Assembly: GCA_964608095.1 (NCBI GenBank)
Contig: CAZSMK010000005.1
Location: 1 to 49,130, forward strand
Direction of reading: 5' to 3'
From: CAZSMK01 sp964608095
GTDB taxonomy: Bacteria; Sumerlaeota; Sumerlaeia; MWCT01; JAGHBZ01
Length of the DNA: 49,130 nucleotides
Under the pieces are notes generated by a model that was not told the DNA's origin, searched no databases, and saw only the letters and a program-made list of their open reading frames with translations. Positions 35,901-43,659 of this stretch are shown here, in pieces. The stretch's first letter is position 1, and the number at the start of each line of letters is the position of its first letter. The position numbers and the translations under genes were made by a program.

Positions 35901-36791
35901 GCACACCGCGGCAACCTGTCCTTCTCCATGATAGCCAAGATCGTCCCAGACGTAGCGCGTGAAACATACGCCTTTATCGGCGGCGATATTGTTGTGTAGC
36001 TGCCATTGTGGTTTGGGTTCAATAAACTTGACGTCCGGGATGGATGCCAGCTGCCCGAGCCGCTCGGGTGCAACATCAACACGTAGTTTTGCTTTCCAGC
36101 TGGTTTGAGTGACGCTCAGGACAGTTCCCCCCACCATTTCAATCTGTCGTTCGAGCTCTTCAATGTCACAATCCGGATAGGCAATGACCTGGTATTCCTT
36201 GTGTTCAAGTTCCGGGACTTTTTTCATAAGCACCTTGACGTTGCGCGTAGTCATTTTCTTACCGGCAATCGAGGGATTTACCCAGCCGGCATGTTTATAA
36301 TCCCGGAGAACCGATTCAGAAAATTTATAATAGGGGAGATAATCCCCCACCCATCGAATAAAAGGGAAAATCTCCGGCAGGAGGTCTTTCTGCCCGGGCG
36401 CAAGTTTTGCCAGAAAACAATGGTTGGGTATATAATCGTAAAAGACCACTCCTTCGCTTTCCAGCGCCTCTTTCCATTGTTCCATCACAGGACCGGTAAA
36501 TTGAACCAGATAAAAGCCATAGTTGTCGGACACGGGGAACATGGAAGTATCCGTAAGCTCGGGCATCTTGAATCCGGGAGGGGTTTGTTTTTCCCGCACA
36601 GGGTCGAACGAAACAAGATTCAGGTATATCATGTGATCGGTGGCCTCAGCGGGCGTTCTCTCTGTATCCCTCTCGTCAAGAGATATTGACCGGGGAGCGA
36701 TACATTCAACCTGAACGGAAAAAGCCATAAGCCAACAGGACATAAAAACGAAAACTAATACCCAAGCTTTGTATCTCTTATAATCAAACAT
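32934..36791 (-). CDS. Secreted S8 subtilisin-like peptidase with duplicated C-terminal domain
   Basis: A 1285-residue exported protease. It has an N-terminal signal peptide (about residues 8-28) and an inhibitor-like N-terminal region to about 270. The catalytic domain shows Asp298 (AVCDTGID), His341 (GHGTHVAG), oxyanion Asn (LFAAGND, about 451) and Ser566 (GGTSMACP). A large insert separates His and Ser motifs. After a beta-rich region comes a Thr/Pro linker (TPTITPVPTITPMPSPTPTP). Two tandem copies of a domain of about 160 residues follow, each with GGHLGLN, FG[YF]xxSP, LYR and DLVPAFRLR-like or NLVPAFRLR segments and closing with a W[LV]YLEEVSI motif. This duplication is probably a binding or surface-attachment module. 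Strong GGAGG Shine-Dalgarno before the ATG. It is monocistronic as far as can be seen. Confidence 0.93.
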   Translation of the reverse strand: MFDYKRYKAWVLVFVFMSCWLMAFSVQVECIAPRSISLDERDTERTPAEATDHMIYLNLVSFDPVREKQTPPGFKMPELTDTSMFPVSDNYGFYLVQFTGPVMEQWKEALESEGVVFYDYIPNHCFLAKLAPGQKDLLPEIFPFIRWVGDYLPYYKFSESVLRDYKHAGWVNPSIAGKKMTTRNVKVLMKKVPELEHKEYQVIAYPDCDIEELERQIEMVGGTVLSVTQTSWKAKLRVDVAPERLGQLASIPDVKFIEPKPQWQLHNNIAADKGVCFTRYVWDDLGYHGEGQVAAVCDTGIDQGSSITALLHDDFQDEKGDSRILAILDWSGDGPQDYSGHGTHVAGSVLGNGIMSGADPGTNFFPRACFAGSAPKANLVFQSVENDAGALIGIPDDLNFLFEEAYNEGAYFHTNSWGLVGAFGLYPSYSQDVDEFTWNNPDMTILFAAGNDGIDADGDHIIDPGSIGPPATAKNCISVGASENYRPEKDVFWGGYGPDPFFTDKVSDNVNGLAAFSSRGPVRDNRYKPDVVTPGTYILSSKSALAPVENFWQEANLYYGFMGGTSMACPLTCGMAALLRQFLVEDTEISNPSSALIKALLINGCTEIYPGQYGVGLWQEIPTLAPNNVEGWGRTNPAVSIAGSPTMLLDDQRIITNRHTNTYNFWVLENIDPLRVTLVWNDFPGGIEANGALVNDVDLTMMNPQAEIIYPSNPAQPGAKVKYSYTSSYDTAVKPLSPGDGVAVKIEPLRYPFEPLFIEYQIASPEQGTCAMDIRVYDEGPDGMPGNIIKEIRDFSVECKDFDDTWDAYIGNARLPVTDILVDSGNLFIEVRWTSKQEFCLLSETATESTDKSFIVSNTAKSWSPFVEETSIKPGIELLGQSVKQASGRDSVNNVEGIRIERPDLGMYQVRVYGANIAQSPQRYALVISGDITLTTPTITPVPTITPMPSPTPTPTPIYKGYTFQSSNEDWYYIDNVLGFNSPMSESSGGHLGLNALGSLNCFGYWHSPTIYLDRVNLYRASFTMRSTIGNKNLVPAFRLRVNQMDNWLSWANIVNSNMNIAPSSLDPAFYNIFFEPVSDTTPVPIQIAFDITSFDPLDDSSAWLYLEEVSISEMQVQSIPLSPYHFEYTFATGDDGWQYEAPEKFFDVPTTTTVGGHLGLNPNGSSKSFGFFYSPPVPVEGNTLYRGTFTLTSSHTAPDLVPAFRLRANHLQTQQTFSLSVNSYGQISPTVGLPGEYEFYIEPAATGLTESLELSFDLTNFDPEDDPHTWVYLEEVSIDEISVP

Positions 36792-37143
36792 AATTTTCCT
36801 CCATACCTGAAACTTCCTCAGATTTTAAAAGTGATAACTACTTTAATGCAATATAATTTTGGTGGCAAGGACTCTCTTTCTTTTTAAACCCGGATTTTTT
36901 GTAATAGGTGCTGCGCCGCCTTGATGCCACATTAAAAATAAACGTGTCTTAAAACCATAAAGATGATGGCAACACAAACAATACACCTTCATCTTTTTAG
37001 ACACAAGAATAGACGAATCGGTTCCCTCTTGCAGTTTTGTATTTTTAGTGTTGCAGCACAGCGGTTCAGGCAAGAAGTTATTAGGGTCGGAGAGCCCGGG
37101 ACTCACAACGACGCCGTTGAAAAATCAGTAATTCCCTATTCCG
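36792..37143. other. Intergenic region without a recognisable gene
   Basis: About 350 nt between gmd and the subtilase gene, both on the minus strand. It contains the subtilase promoter and ribosome-binding region and the gmd 3' untranslated part. I see A/T-rich stretches and an imperfect GAGCCCGGGACTC palindrome near 37098, but no gene or clear terminator. Confidence 0.4.
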
Positions 37144-38118
37144 CTATTTATTTCTTTCTTTTGATTTGAGGAGTTCCAGTTCGGCATCAACCATAACCTT
37201 GACAAGTTTGTTGAAGGTAACCGACGGCGTCCATCCGAGTTTTTCTCTGGCTTTTGAAGGATCGCCGACCAGCAGGTCGACTTCAGCGGGTCGGACGAAT
37301 TTCGGGTCTGTTTTTACGTAATCATGCCAGTCAAGGTCTACATGTTTAAAGGCAACATCGACAAATTCCTCGACTGAATGCGTTTCACCGGTGGCGACGA
37401 CATAATCATCCGGTTTATCCTGCTGGAGCATTAACCACATTGCCTGGACATAATCGGGTGCAAATCCCCAATCGCGTTTGGCTTTCAGGTTTCCGAGTTT
37501 AAGTTCATCTGCAAGGCCGAGTTTTATTTTCGCCGCTCCATGTGCGATTTTACGTGTGACGAACTCGAGCCCGCGTCGCGGTGATTCATGATTGAACAAA
37601 ATCCCCGAACAATTATACATGCCGTAACTTTCACGGTAGTTGACCGTGATCCAGTGTGCGTATACTTTTGCAACGCCGTAAGGGCTGCGTGGATAAAAAG
37701 AGGTGGTCTCGGACTGTGGCACCTCCTGTGCATGACCGAACATCTCGCTGGTGGATGCCTGGTAAAAACGGATGGTCTTATCGATAACGCGAATCGCCTC
37801 GAGGATACGCGTGACCCCGAGGGCGTTCACCTCGCCTGTGAGAATCGGTTGCTGAAACGATGTGGGAACAAACGATTGTGCCGCAAGATTATAGACCTCC
37901 TGTGGTTTTACTTCGGCAAGGAGACTGACCAATGAATTCTGATCGATTAAATCGCCCGGCATCAATTCGATCTGATCTTGAAGGTGCTGAATCCGGTCGA
38001 AATTCTCCATACTGCGTCGCCGATACATGCCGAACACCTTATACTCCTTGCTGAGTAAAAATTCCGCCAGGAAAGAGCCATCCTGTCCTGTAATACCTGT
38101 TATAAGTGCGGTCTTCAT
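37144..38118 (-). CDS. gmd: GDP-mannose 4,6-dehydratase
   Basis: A 324-residue extended SDR that converts GDP-D-mannose to GDP-4-keto-6-deoxy-D-mannose, the precursor of GDP-fucose, rhamnose and related deoxysugars. The Rossmann motif TGITGQDGSF (residues 7-16) includes the GMD-specific GQDG. RRRS near 33-36 contacts NADP. ASTSEMFG (121-128) and the catalytic YGVAK (Tyr147, Lys151) are present, followed by FNHESPRRG, a highly specific GMD segment. It is slightly shorter than the usual 340-370 residues but has all conserved parts. AAGGAG lies upstream of the ATG. No fucose synthase or reductase gene is adjacent, so the final deoxysugar is unknown. It is divergent from the polysaccharide operon at 38467 and probably serves it. 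Confidence 0.95.
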   Translation of the reverse strand: MKTALITGITGQDGSFLAEFLLSKEYKVFGMYRRRSMENFDRIQHLQDQIELMPGDLIDQNSLVSLLAEVKPQEVYNLAAQSFVPTSFQQPILTGEVNALGVTRILEAIRVIDKTIRFYQASTSEMFGHAQEVPQSETTSFYPRSPYGVAKVYAHWITVNYRESYGMYNCSGILFNHESPRRGLEFVTRKIAHGAAKIKLGLADELKLGNLKAKRDWGFAPDYVQAMWLMLQQDKPDDYVVATGETHSVEEFVDVAFKHVDLDWHDYVKTDPKFVRPAEVDLLVGDPSKAREKLGWTPSVTFNKLVKVMVDAELELLKSKERNK

Positions 38119-38466
38119 CGTACCACGCGCTCCTTTCGTTTAAGTGGTTGTTCTCCTTTCATAACCTCCGACGCTTTGAAAATGCAATCTTTTTCTGGTT
38201 TTGGCGGAGGAATATACAAGATGACCGCATTTGCTAAAGCGCCCATAGATTGTAAATCGACTCCTCGTTCTATTTCGACCGTATGGGTTTCGACTTCGGG
38301 ATTTGTCTTGAGTTATCGTTGAATTACACCATAGAATCTTTCCGAGTCATTGTCACCGGGTCTGGTTCAGCGCAAAGCACAGATGCAGGTGCCTAATCAC
38401 CCGTTTAATGAAAAACTTCAATAAGAGTTTGGCTTTATAGGTGATACAAATCAAGGAGCTCGAGCG
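38119..38466. other. Divergent control region between gmd and the polysaccharide operon
   Basis: About 350 nt holding the start signals of gmd (minus) and of the six-gene operon (plus). The plus-strand candidate promoter is listed separately (38308-38337). An AAGGAG ribosome-binding site for the operon's first gene is near 38453. No gene is visible. Confidence 0.5.
38308..38337 (+). promoter_or_regulatory. Candidate sigma70 promoter of the polysaccharide operon
   Basis: -35 TTGAGT (38308-38313), 18-nt spacer, -10 TAGAAT (38332-38337). Hexamers match consensus at four and five of six positions. It lies about 130 nt before the first gene of the operon. Confidence 0.35.
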
Positions 38467-39615
38467 TTGTCAGTTTTGAAAAAAAATATTACGACAACCC
38501 TTATCGTACTTATCATACTCGTGATGTTATTCTTTGCCTCCTTGTTTCTTATCGAGCCGGTCTTTTTTTGGGTCATTCATTTAGATCCCGTGACCTACGA
38601 AGGGTTGGCGGAATTCTACACGAAAAAGAACGAATTCAAAACCGCAGAGAAATTTTTCAAAAAGCTGGAGGAGGGAGACTTCGTACCTCACCGGATTTAT
38701 TTTAAAGCGGCGGATATGTACGAAAAGTGGGGAAAGAAGGAACTCTTTTACGACCAATTGATAAAGGGCACGTTGCGCATGTATCTGACAAATTCTCCCC
38801 TCACCGCGCCCGCACCTGTTTATATTGATACCATTAAATATGAGATTGAGAACTTTTATCTCGACCAGGCGACTGAAACTATGTGCATCTTTGCAGACGT
38901 CTATCCGTCAAAGAAGCAAGAAATAGAGACGTTCTCGATTCGATTGATGAGGGAAGGATTGCAGCAGGCTGCCATGCCGTTCATTCATTACCTGATACGT
39001 CAGGGGTATTATCGAGATGCGGGAACAATACTCGAGAAGAAGCCACAGAAGAATCCCGAGGATTTGTACCTGATCAGCGTATGCATGCAGGCAATGGGTG
39101 AACAATGGACTGCCCGGCCGCTTATTCGCCAATCTATCATGTCGGAAAATCCCCCCTTGATGGGGCTTGTGACTATTGACAGCCTTACAACCGATCCCTT
39201 TGTACTCAAACACGCAAAGGAAACCCTCAACAATTCGTATGAGGTACTTGCAAAAAGAACACCCGAGGCAGGTGCCGGCTATCTTCCCCTTAACAGCTAC
39301 AGCAGAAAATACACAGTCGATTTTGTAATACACCAGGATTCGCGCATAATCCCCCTGTTTCAGCTCCGGTCAACTTCCGTCCTGGATATTTATGGTATCT
39401 TATTGCTCACCTTTGAACACACAGGGACAGGAGAACAAGAAACAAGGCAGGTTTACGTGGACGCAGATGACTACGAGTGGTTCTCGATGCCTGTTGTGTT
39501 GGAGCCGGGTCGTTACTCCTTGACCTTCAGACTGGCTAATAATTTTTATCTTGAAGGACGGTTCGACCGTAGCATTTTTATGAAAGAATTCCGCTTATTG
39601 CGTCCGACAAAGTAA
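38467..39615 (+). CDS. Membrane-anchored protein of unknown function, TPR-like
   Basis: A 382-residue protein. A single N-terminal helix (about residues 10-35) anchors it. The next 200 residues look like helical tetratricopeptide-type hairpins (EFYTKKNEFKTAEKFFKKLEEG, MYEKWGKKELFYDQLIKG, RQGYYRDAGTILEKKPQKNPE). The last 110 residues are beta-rich (VYVDADDYEWFSMPVVLEPG, SLTFRLANNFYL), resembling a carbohydrate-binding-like sandwich. I do not recognise the family. Start is TTG with AAGGAG about 8 nt upstream; no better start exists. It is the first gene of the six-gene operon and only 4 nt separate it from the next gene. A scaffolding role in polysaccharide assembly or export would fit but is inference. 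Confidence 0.8.
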   Translation: MSVLKKNITTTLIVLIILVMLFFASLFLIEPVFFWVIHLDPVTYEGLAEFYTKKNEFKTAEKFFKKLEEGDFVPHRIYFKAADMYEKWGKKELFYDQLIKGTLRMYLTNSPLTAPAPVYIDTIKYEIENFYLDQATETMCIFADVYPSKKQEIETFSIRLMREGLQQAAMPFIHYLIRQGYYRDAGTILEKKPQKNPEDLYLISVCMQAMGEQWTARPLIRQSIMSENPPLMGLVTIDSLTTDPFVLKHAKETLNNSYEVLAKRTPEAGAGYLPLNSYSRKYTVDFVIHQDSRIIPLFQLRSTSVLDIYGILLLTFEHTGTGEQETRQVYVDADDYEWFSMPVVLEPGRYSLTFRLANNFYLEGRFDRSIFMKEFRLLRPTK

Positions 39616-39619
39616 CTAA

Positions 39620-40918
39620 ATGGCAGTTCAGAAAATACATGCTTCTGACGATTCTCGCGCAAATGCGTTTTACAACCAGCTGGTGAAGGAAGTGGTCGAA
39701 GATTTCTTTGGCCGTTATGAAGAGAAGGATTTCACCGCGCTGATATTGAAAGGCGCGCCGGCACGGCACGAAGCCACCGTCGTCGAGCTCGAGCACGTTC
39801 CTTTCTCACTCAGCGACATGGAATTCATTGCCGTGGTTAAACCTGAAAAACGCGCTGACGCTTCTTTTTCTATCCGAGAATGGGAACGTACCATAAACGA
39901 ACGTCTCCAGGATAAGTCGACAGGGGTGGACGTTATTGTTCGTACTGAAGAACAGCTCCGGACACTTCCGCATGTTATCAGCGTGTATGAAACCGCACAA
40001 TCCCCGGCGCTTATATGGGGCGAACCGGAAGTCCTTCGTTCGCTCCCTCAATTCGAGCCCTGCGACATTCCTTTCATGGATTGCCTGACTTACTTTCACA
40101 ACCGCATAGTCGAGCAGTTTCTGGTCTATCCATCGTTGAAAGAGATTCCCGACGATATGAAACGACGCCTTACGATGCTTTACCGCACCAGCAAACTTGT
40201 TCTTGACCTGGCGACCGCGTATCTCTATGTCGAGGGCGGGGCGCCGCTGCAATATAGCGAGAGAGTCGAGGCATTCGAGCGTATATCGAGCCGGCAGAAA
40301 GATGAAAAGTTCGAGCACCTTCGACCGGATTTTCTTGCGCGCCTGAAGTTATGGGTGGATTTCAAGCTGCACGGGGAACCAGAGAAGATTTACGAATTTT
40401 ATGGGTGTGATAACCAGGCGCATGCCTTCGAGCCCCTCATTCGAAAAATCTGGTTCGAGTCAATAGCGTATGCTGAGTGGTTCTGGAAATGGTTTCTCAG
40501 GAAACGAGGTTTTGCAATAAAAGAATCTGCGAAACCTGCCGACCTAACTGCGTGTTACTTTCGTCTTGAATCGTATCCACGAAAAGTGGTCAGGTGGATA
40601 AAAACGCTGCGTCACCCGAATGTCCGAAGCCGGTGGTTTTCATGGCGAAGAATCCTGCGACTTTCAGGTAAGGCAAGTCCTCGGCTGCTTGTTTACCTGA
40701 GCGCCATAACGGCTTTTCTCTCTTGTTCAGAAACGAAGGATTCCGAACAATACCGGGATATAGCGGGGCGCTATTGTCCGATGGACTTGCCGGATGACTA
40801 TACCACCTCGTCTGCGGAGCAGCAGATTCTTTATGTATGCGAGCGGCTTGAAAACTTTTACCGGGCGGTAATATTGAACCGTCTGACCGGTGAGAAAGGG
40901 ACAGAGACAAAAACGTGA
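39620..40918 (+). CDS. Nucleotidyltransferase-like protein in polysaccharide operon
   Basis: A 432-residue cytoplasmic protein. The N-terminal region (about 1-120) has the pattern of a polymerase-beta-type nucleotidyltransferase: a helix, then LILKGAPARHEAT, then SLSDMEFIAVV, whose Asp66 and Glu68 would be the metal-binding acids. The third acid could be in VDVIVRTEEQL. The G-to-SD spacing is longer than in classical MNT proteins. The remainder (about 150-430) is helical, with RRLTMLYRTSKLVLDLATAYLY, reminiscent of helical domains that accompany such enzymes. The target could be a lipid, sugar or protein; unknown. It is co-transcribed with the previous gene (4-nt gap) and overlaps the next gene by 4 nt (GTGA). 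Assignment to the fold is by motif only. Confidence 0.65.
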   Translation: MAVQKIHASDDSRANAFYNQLVKEVVEDFFGRYEEKDFTALILKGAPARHEATVVELEHVPFSLSDMEFIAVVKPEKRADASFSIREWERTINERLQDKSTGVDVIVRTEEQLRTLPHVISVYETAQSPALIWGEPEVLRSLPQFEPCDIPFMDCLTYFHNRIVEQFLVYPSLKEIPDDMKRRLTMLYRTSKLVLDLATAYLYVEGGAPLQYSERVEAFERISSRQKDEKFEHLRPDFLARLKLWVDFKLHGEPEKIYEFYGCDNQAHAFEPLIRKIWFESIAYAEWFWKWFLRKRGFAIKESAKPADLTACYFRLESYPRKVVRWIKTLRHPNVRSRWFSWRRILRLSGKASPRLLVYLSAITAFLSCSETKDSEQYRDIAGRYCPMDLPDDYTTSSAEQQILYVCERLENFYRAVILNRLTGEKGTETKT

Positions 40919-42114
40919 AAAAACAGGGAGAACTCATACTGATTTTTTTTATTGATGCACTTGGGTGGGAAATCATAAAAGATACGGATTTTCTGCGAGC
41001 GCAGCTGCCGCACCGGTTCAAGTTACGCACGGTTCTCGGTTATAGCTGTGCGGCACAACCGACTATTTTGACCGGTAAGATACCTTCCGAACACGGTCAC
41101 TGGGCAATGTACGAACGTACCGACGCGGGCTCACCGTTTTCATGGTTAAAGATGTTCGGGATATTACCATCAGTCGTAAAGAATCATGGCAGATTCCGTC
41201 GCCAGCTCATGAAAATCCATCGCAAACTCTCGGGCTACACAGGTTATTACAACCTTTACAATATTCCCTATCGCTATTATGGAAGATTCGATATTTGCGA
41301 GAAACGCGACATTTACGCCCCCGGCGGGTTCGATAAGTGCGTGGGTATTTTCGACCTGTTCAGCAACCGGCGGTTGCGCTATCGTGTCTGGACATGGCGC
41401 GATCCGTTCACCAAAGCATTTGAAGAACTCAACGAGTGCATTGAGTCGCTGGAAGGATACGATGTCCTGTTTCTGTACACGGCATGGCTCGATGGGTTCC
41501 TTCATAAACACCGGAAGGAGCCGGAACAGGTTCGAAGAGGATATACCACGGTTAAGGATGCGGTGGAAAAATCTATCGATTTGGCGCGAAAAAGTTATAG
41601 TGATACGCGGATTATTCTTTTTTCAGACCATGGTATGGCGCCTATTCGCAAAATCCATGACCTTTGGGGGGAGATTAAGCGCCTGCCCCTGAAAGAAGGC
41701 GTCGATTATCTTCCGTTTTACGATTCCACCATGTGCCGGTTCTGGTTTTCGAACGCACGAGCACGAAAGACAATTGTGGATTTTTTGGACACACAGGAGT
41801 GGGGGCGGATTTTGTCCGCAGAGGAGCTGGAAAAGGAGGGAATCCTGTTCAAGGATAACCGGTTCGGGGAGATTATCTTTCTTTGTGACGCAGGAAATCT
41901 TATCCTGCCAAGTTTTATGGGGCGCTATCCTGTAAACGGAATGCACGGATTTCACCCCGATGATCCTGATTCAGATGCCGTTCTGTTTACCGACTCGGTG
42001 CCGGAGGCGGAGACGGTAGCGCCATCGGCGTCGGCGCCCGAATTCCAACCGGCGCATATCAAAGACATCTATACAGTTATGCGAAACCTTGTACTCAAAG
42101 AAACAAACAGATGA
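40915..42114 (+). CDS. Alkaline phosphatase superfamily protein (phosphodiesterase/NPP-like)
   Basis: A 399-residue enzyme of the alkaline phosphatase / nucleotide pyrophosphatase-phosphodiesterase superfamily. Metal and nucleophile sites are FFIDALGW (Asp14), AAQPTILTGKIPSEHGHW (Thr50 as nucleophile), IILFSDHGM (the Asp-His pair) and NGMHGFHP (His). There is no signal peptide, so it appears cytoplasmic, unusual for the superfamily but seen in uncharacterised polysaccharide-locus members. It could hydrolyse or transfer a phosphodiester on a nucleotide- or lipid-linked intermediate. GTG start overlapping the previous stop (GTGA), and its stop overlaps the next ATG (ATGA), so translation is coupled on both sides. 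The substrate cannot be read from the sequence. Confidence 0.88.
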   Translation: MKKQGELILIFFIDALGWEIIKDTDFLRAQLPHRFKLRTVLGYSCAAQPTILTGKIPSEHGHWAMYERTDAGSPFSWLKMFGILPSVVKNHGRFRRQLMKIHRKLSGYTGYYNLYNIPYRYYGRFDICEKRDIYAPGGFDKCVGIFDLFSNRRLRYRVWTWRDPFTKAFEELNECIESLEGYDVLFLYTAWLDGFLHKHRKEPEQVRRGYTTVKDAVEKSIDLARKSYSDTRIILFSDHGMAPIRKIHDLWGEIKRLPLKEGVDYLPFYDSTMCRFWFSNARARKTIVDFLDTQEWGRILSAEELEKEGILFKDNRFGEIIFLCDAGNLILPSFMGRYPVNGMHGFHPDDPDSDAVLFTDSVPEAETVAPSASAPEFQPAHIKDIYTVMRNLVLKETNR

Positions 42115-43649
42115 CCAACGAGGAACACGATAGTGTAAAGCGGAAGACTCTTCATGCCCTGCCATGGACGGTGATCGCCCGTATCGGCAGATTCCTCATG
42201 GCGTTTATCACCTCGATTATTGTTGTCCGGCTGTTGGGGAAAGAATCGTACGGAATATACAGCGTTGTCCACTCCATGCAGATCATCGGCATGACAATCG
42301 TTACCTTCGGATTCAACCAACTTCTGTTGAGAAAGATTCCGGAGATTCGTGTAAAGCACGGCGAACGGCGTTCACGCTATATCCTGATCTCGGCTGTTAT
42401 TGTAGAAATAATAGTCTGGATAGCGCTCCTGTTAGCGGTTCTCTTACTGAAAGGCACAGTGGAGAGACTTTACGGCGCCGAGATATTTCCCTACCTGTTC
42501 TTCGCCATTGCCGTTGTCTTAGCCACGGTATTGTTCAACACTATCTCGAGCGGCGTGACTTCGATCTACCAGACGCGAGTGATGGCGCAATGGCACATCA
42601 TCGGCGGCGCTGTGGTCACGCTACTTACCTATATCTTTCTTGTCAACGAACTTGGAGTTAACGGAGTGTTCGCCGCCGCCGCGTTGAGTAACTTTGCGGT
42701 GTTTCTGATGCTCGGGTGGTTTTTCTTCTCCGGTAAAAATCACCGGATGCAGGGGACGAGCCCATCTACTATAGAAGAATCCTCGGCGCCCACTATATGG
42801 AACCTGACTATTGACGCAGTGCCCTTTTTCCTTATCGCGCTTATGACGTATATTTCGTGGAAACAATCCGAAGTCCTCTTTATTGGGCATTTTGTGGGCG
42901 AGACTGAAGCGGGCTTTTTCGATCTCGGATACAACCTGGCAGACCTGATGATCAACTTCCTCCCACTGGCAATTCTCCCGCTCATGTTCACGGCGTTTGC
43001 CGAAGCGTATGCTAAAAAACCGGAACATATCACGGAATCTATCGTGCTTCATTATAAGCTCCTGTTCATGATAACGGCGCCGCTGTCAGCGGGTGGTGTG
43101 CTGCTCGGTGACCTGGCAATCGGCATTATTTACTCGCCTGATATGGCGCCCGGCGGTCCTATCTGCCGGATTTTCAGCTTTGTACTTTTTGTGGCGCTCT
43201 GGGGCGCGCCACTCAGCCTTGCCATCTATTCCATCGGCAAGACATGGTGGAACTTCCTCTTCTATGCAATCACCACCTTCATAATCATAACTCTCGATTA
43301 CGTCTTCATTTCACGCTATGGATTCTACGGCGCTGTTGTCGGCACATCCGTTGCCGTGATTCTTTCGCCCTTTCTGCGATACGTCATCCTGAAACGCTTC
43401 GTTGCAACCATCATCATACCCTGGCGGTTCAATCTAAAATGTATGGCAGCCGCTGCAATGGCATTTCCCCTGCTTCTGGCGCGACCCTACATTACGAACT
43501 TCCCGTTCTTACTCGTTGCAGGAATCAGCGTAATCGTGATATATGGTGTCTTTATAAAGATTTTCAAGGTGCTAACGCCCGATGTCAGGAATTATATCGC
43601 CATGTCGCGTATTCCGTTTCGCCAGATGATTCTTAAAATACTCAGTTAA
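42111..43649 (+). CDS. Oligosaccharide flippase (Wzx/MATE-MOP superfamily)
   Basis: A 512-residue polytopic protein with 12-14 predicted helices. The N-terminus (LHALPWTVIARIGRFLMAFITSIIVVRLLGKESYG) is the classic start of polysaccharide transporter/flippase proteins. It would flip undecaprenyl-linked oligosaccharide units to the periplasmic face. The ATG overlaps the previous stop by 4 nt. It is followed 10 nt later by the ligase/polymerase gene. Flippase next to ligase indicates an O-antigen- or capsule-type assembly pathway. Confidence 0.93.
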   Translation: MTNEEHDSVKRKTLHALPWTVIARIGRFLMAFITSIIVVRLLGKESYGIYSVVHSMQIIGMTIVTFGFNQLLLRKIPEIRVKHGERRSRYILISAVIVEIIVWIALLLAVLLLKGTVERLYGAEIFPYLFFAIAVVLATVLFNTISSGVTSIYQTRVMAQWHIIGGAVVTLLTYIFLVNELGVNGVFAAAALSNFAVFLMLGWFFFSGKNHRMQGTSPSTIEESSAPTIWNLTIDAVPFFLIALMTYISWKQSEVLFIGHFVGETEAGFFDLGYNLADLMINFLPLAILPLMFTAFAEAYAKKPEHITESIVLHYKLLFMITAPLSAGGVLLGDLAIGIIYSPDMAPGGPICRIFSFVLFVALWGAPLSLAIYSIGKTWWNFLFYAITTFIIITLDYVFISRYGFYGAVVGTSVAVILSPFLRYVILKRFVATIIIPWRFNLKCMAAAAMAFPLLLARPYITNFPFLLVAGISVIVIYGVFIKIFKVLTPDVRNYIAMSRIPFRQMILKILS

Positions 43650-43659
43650 AGAACGATCT

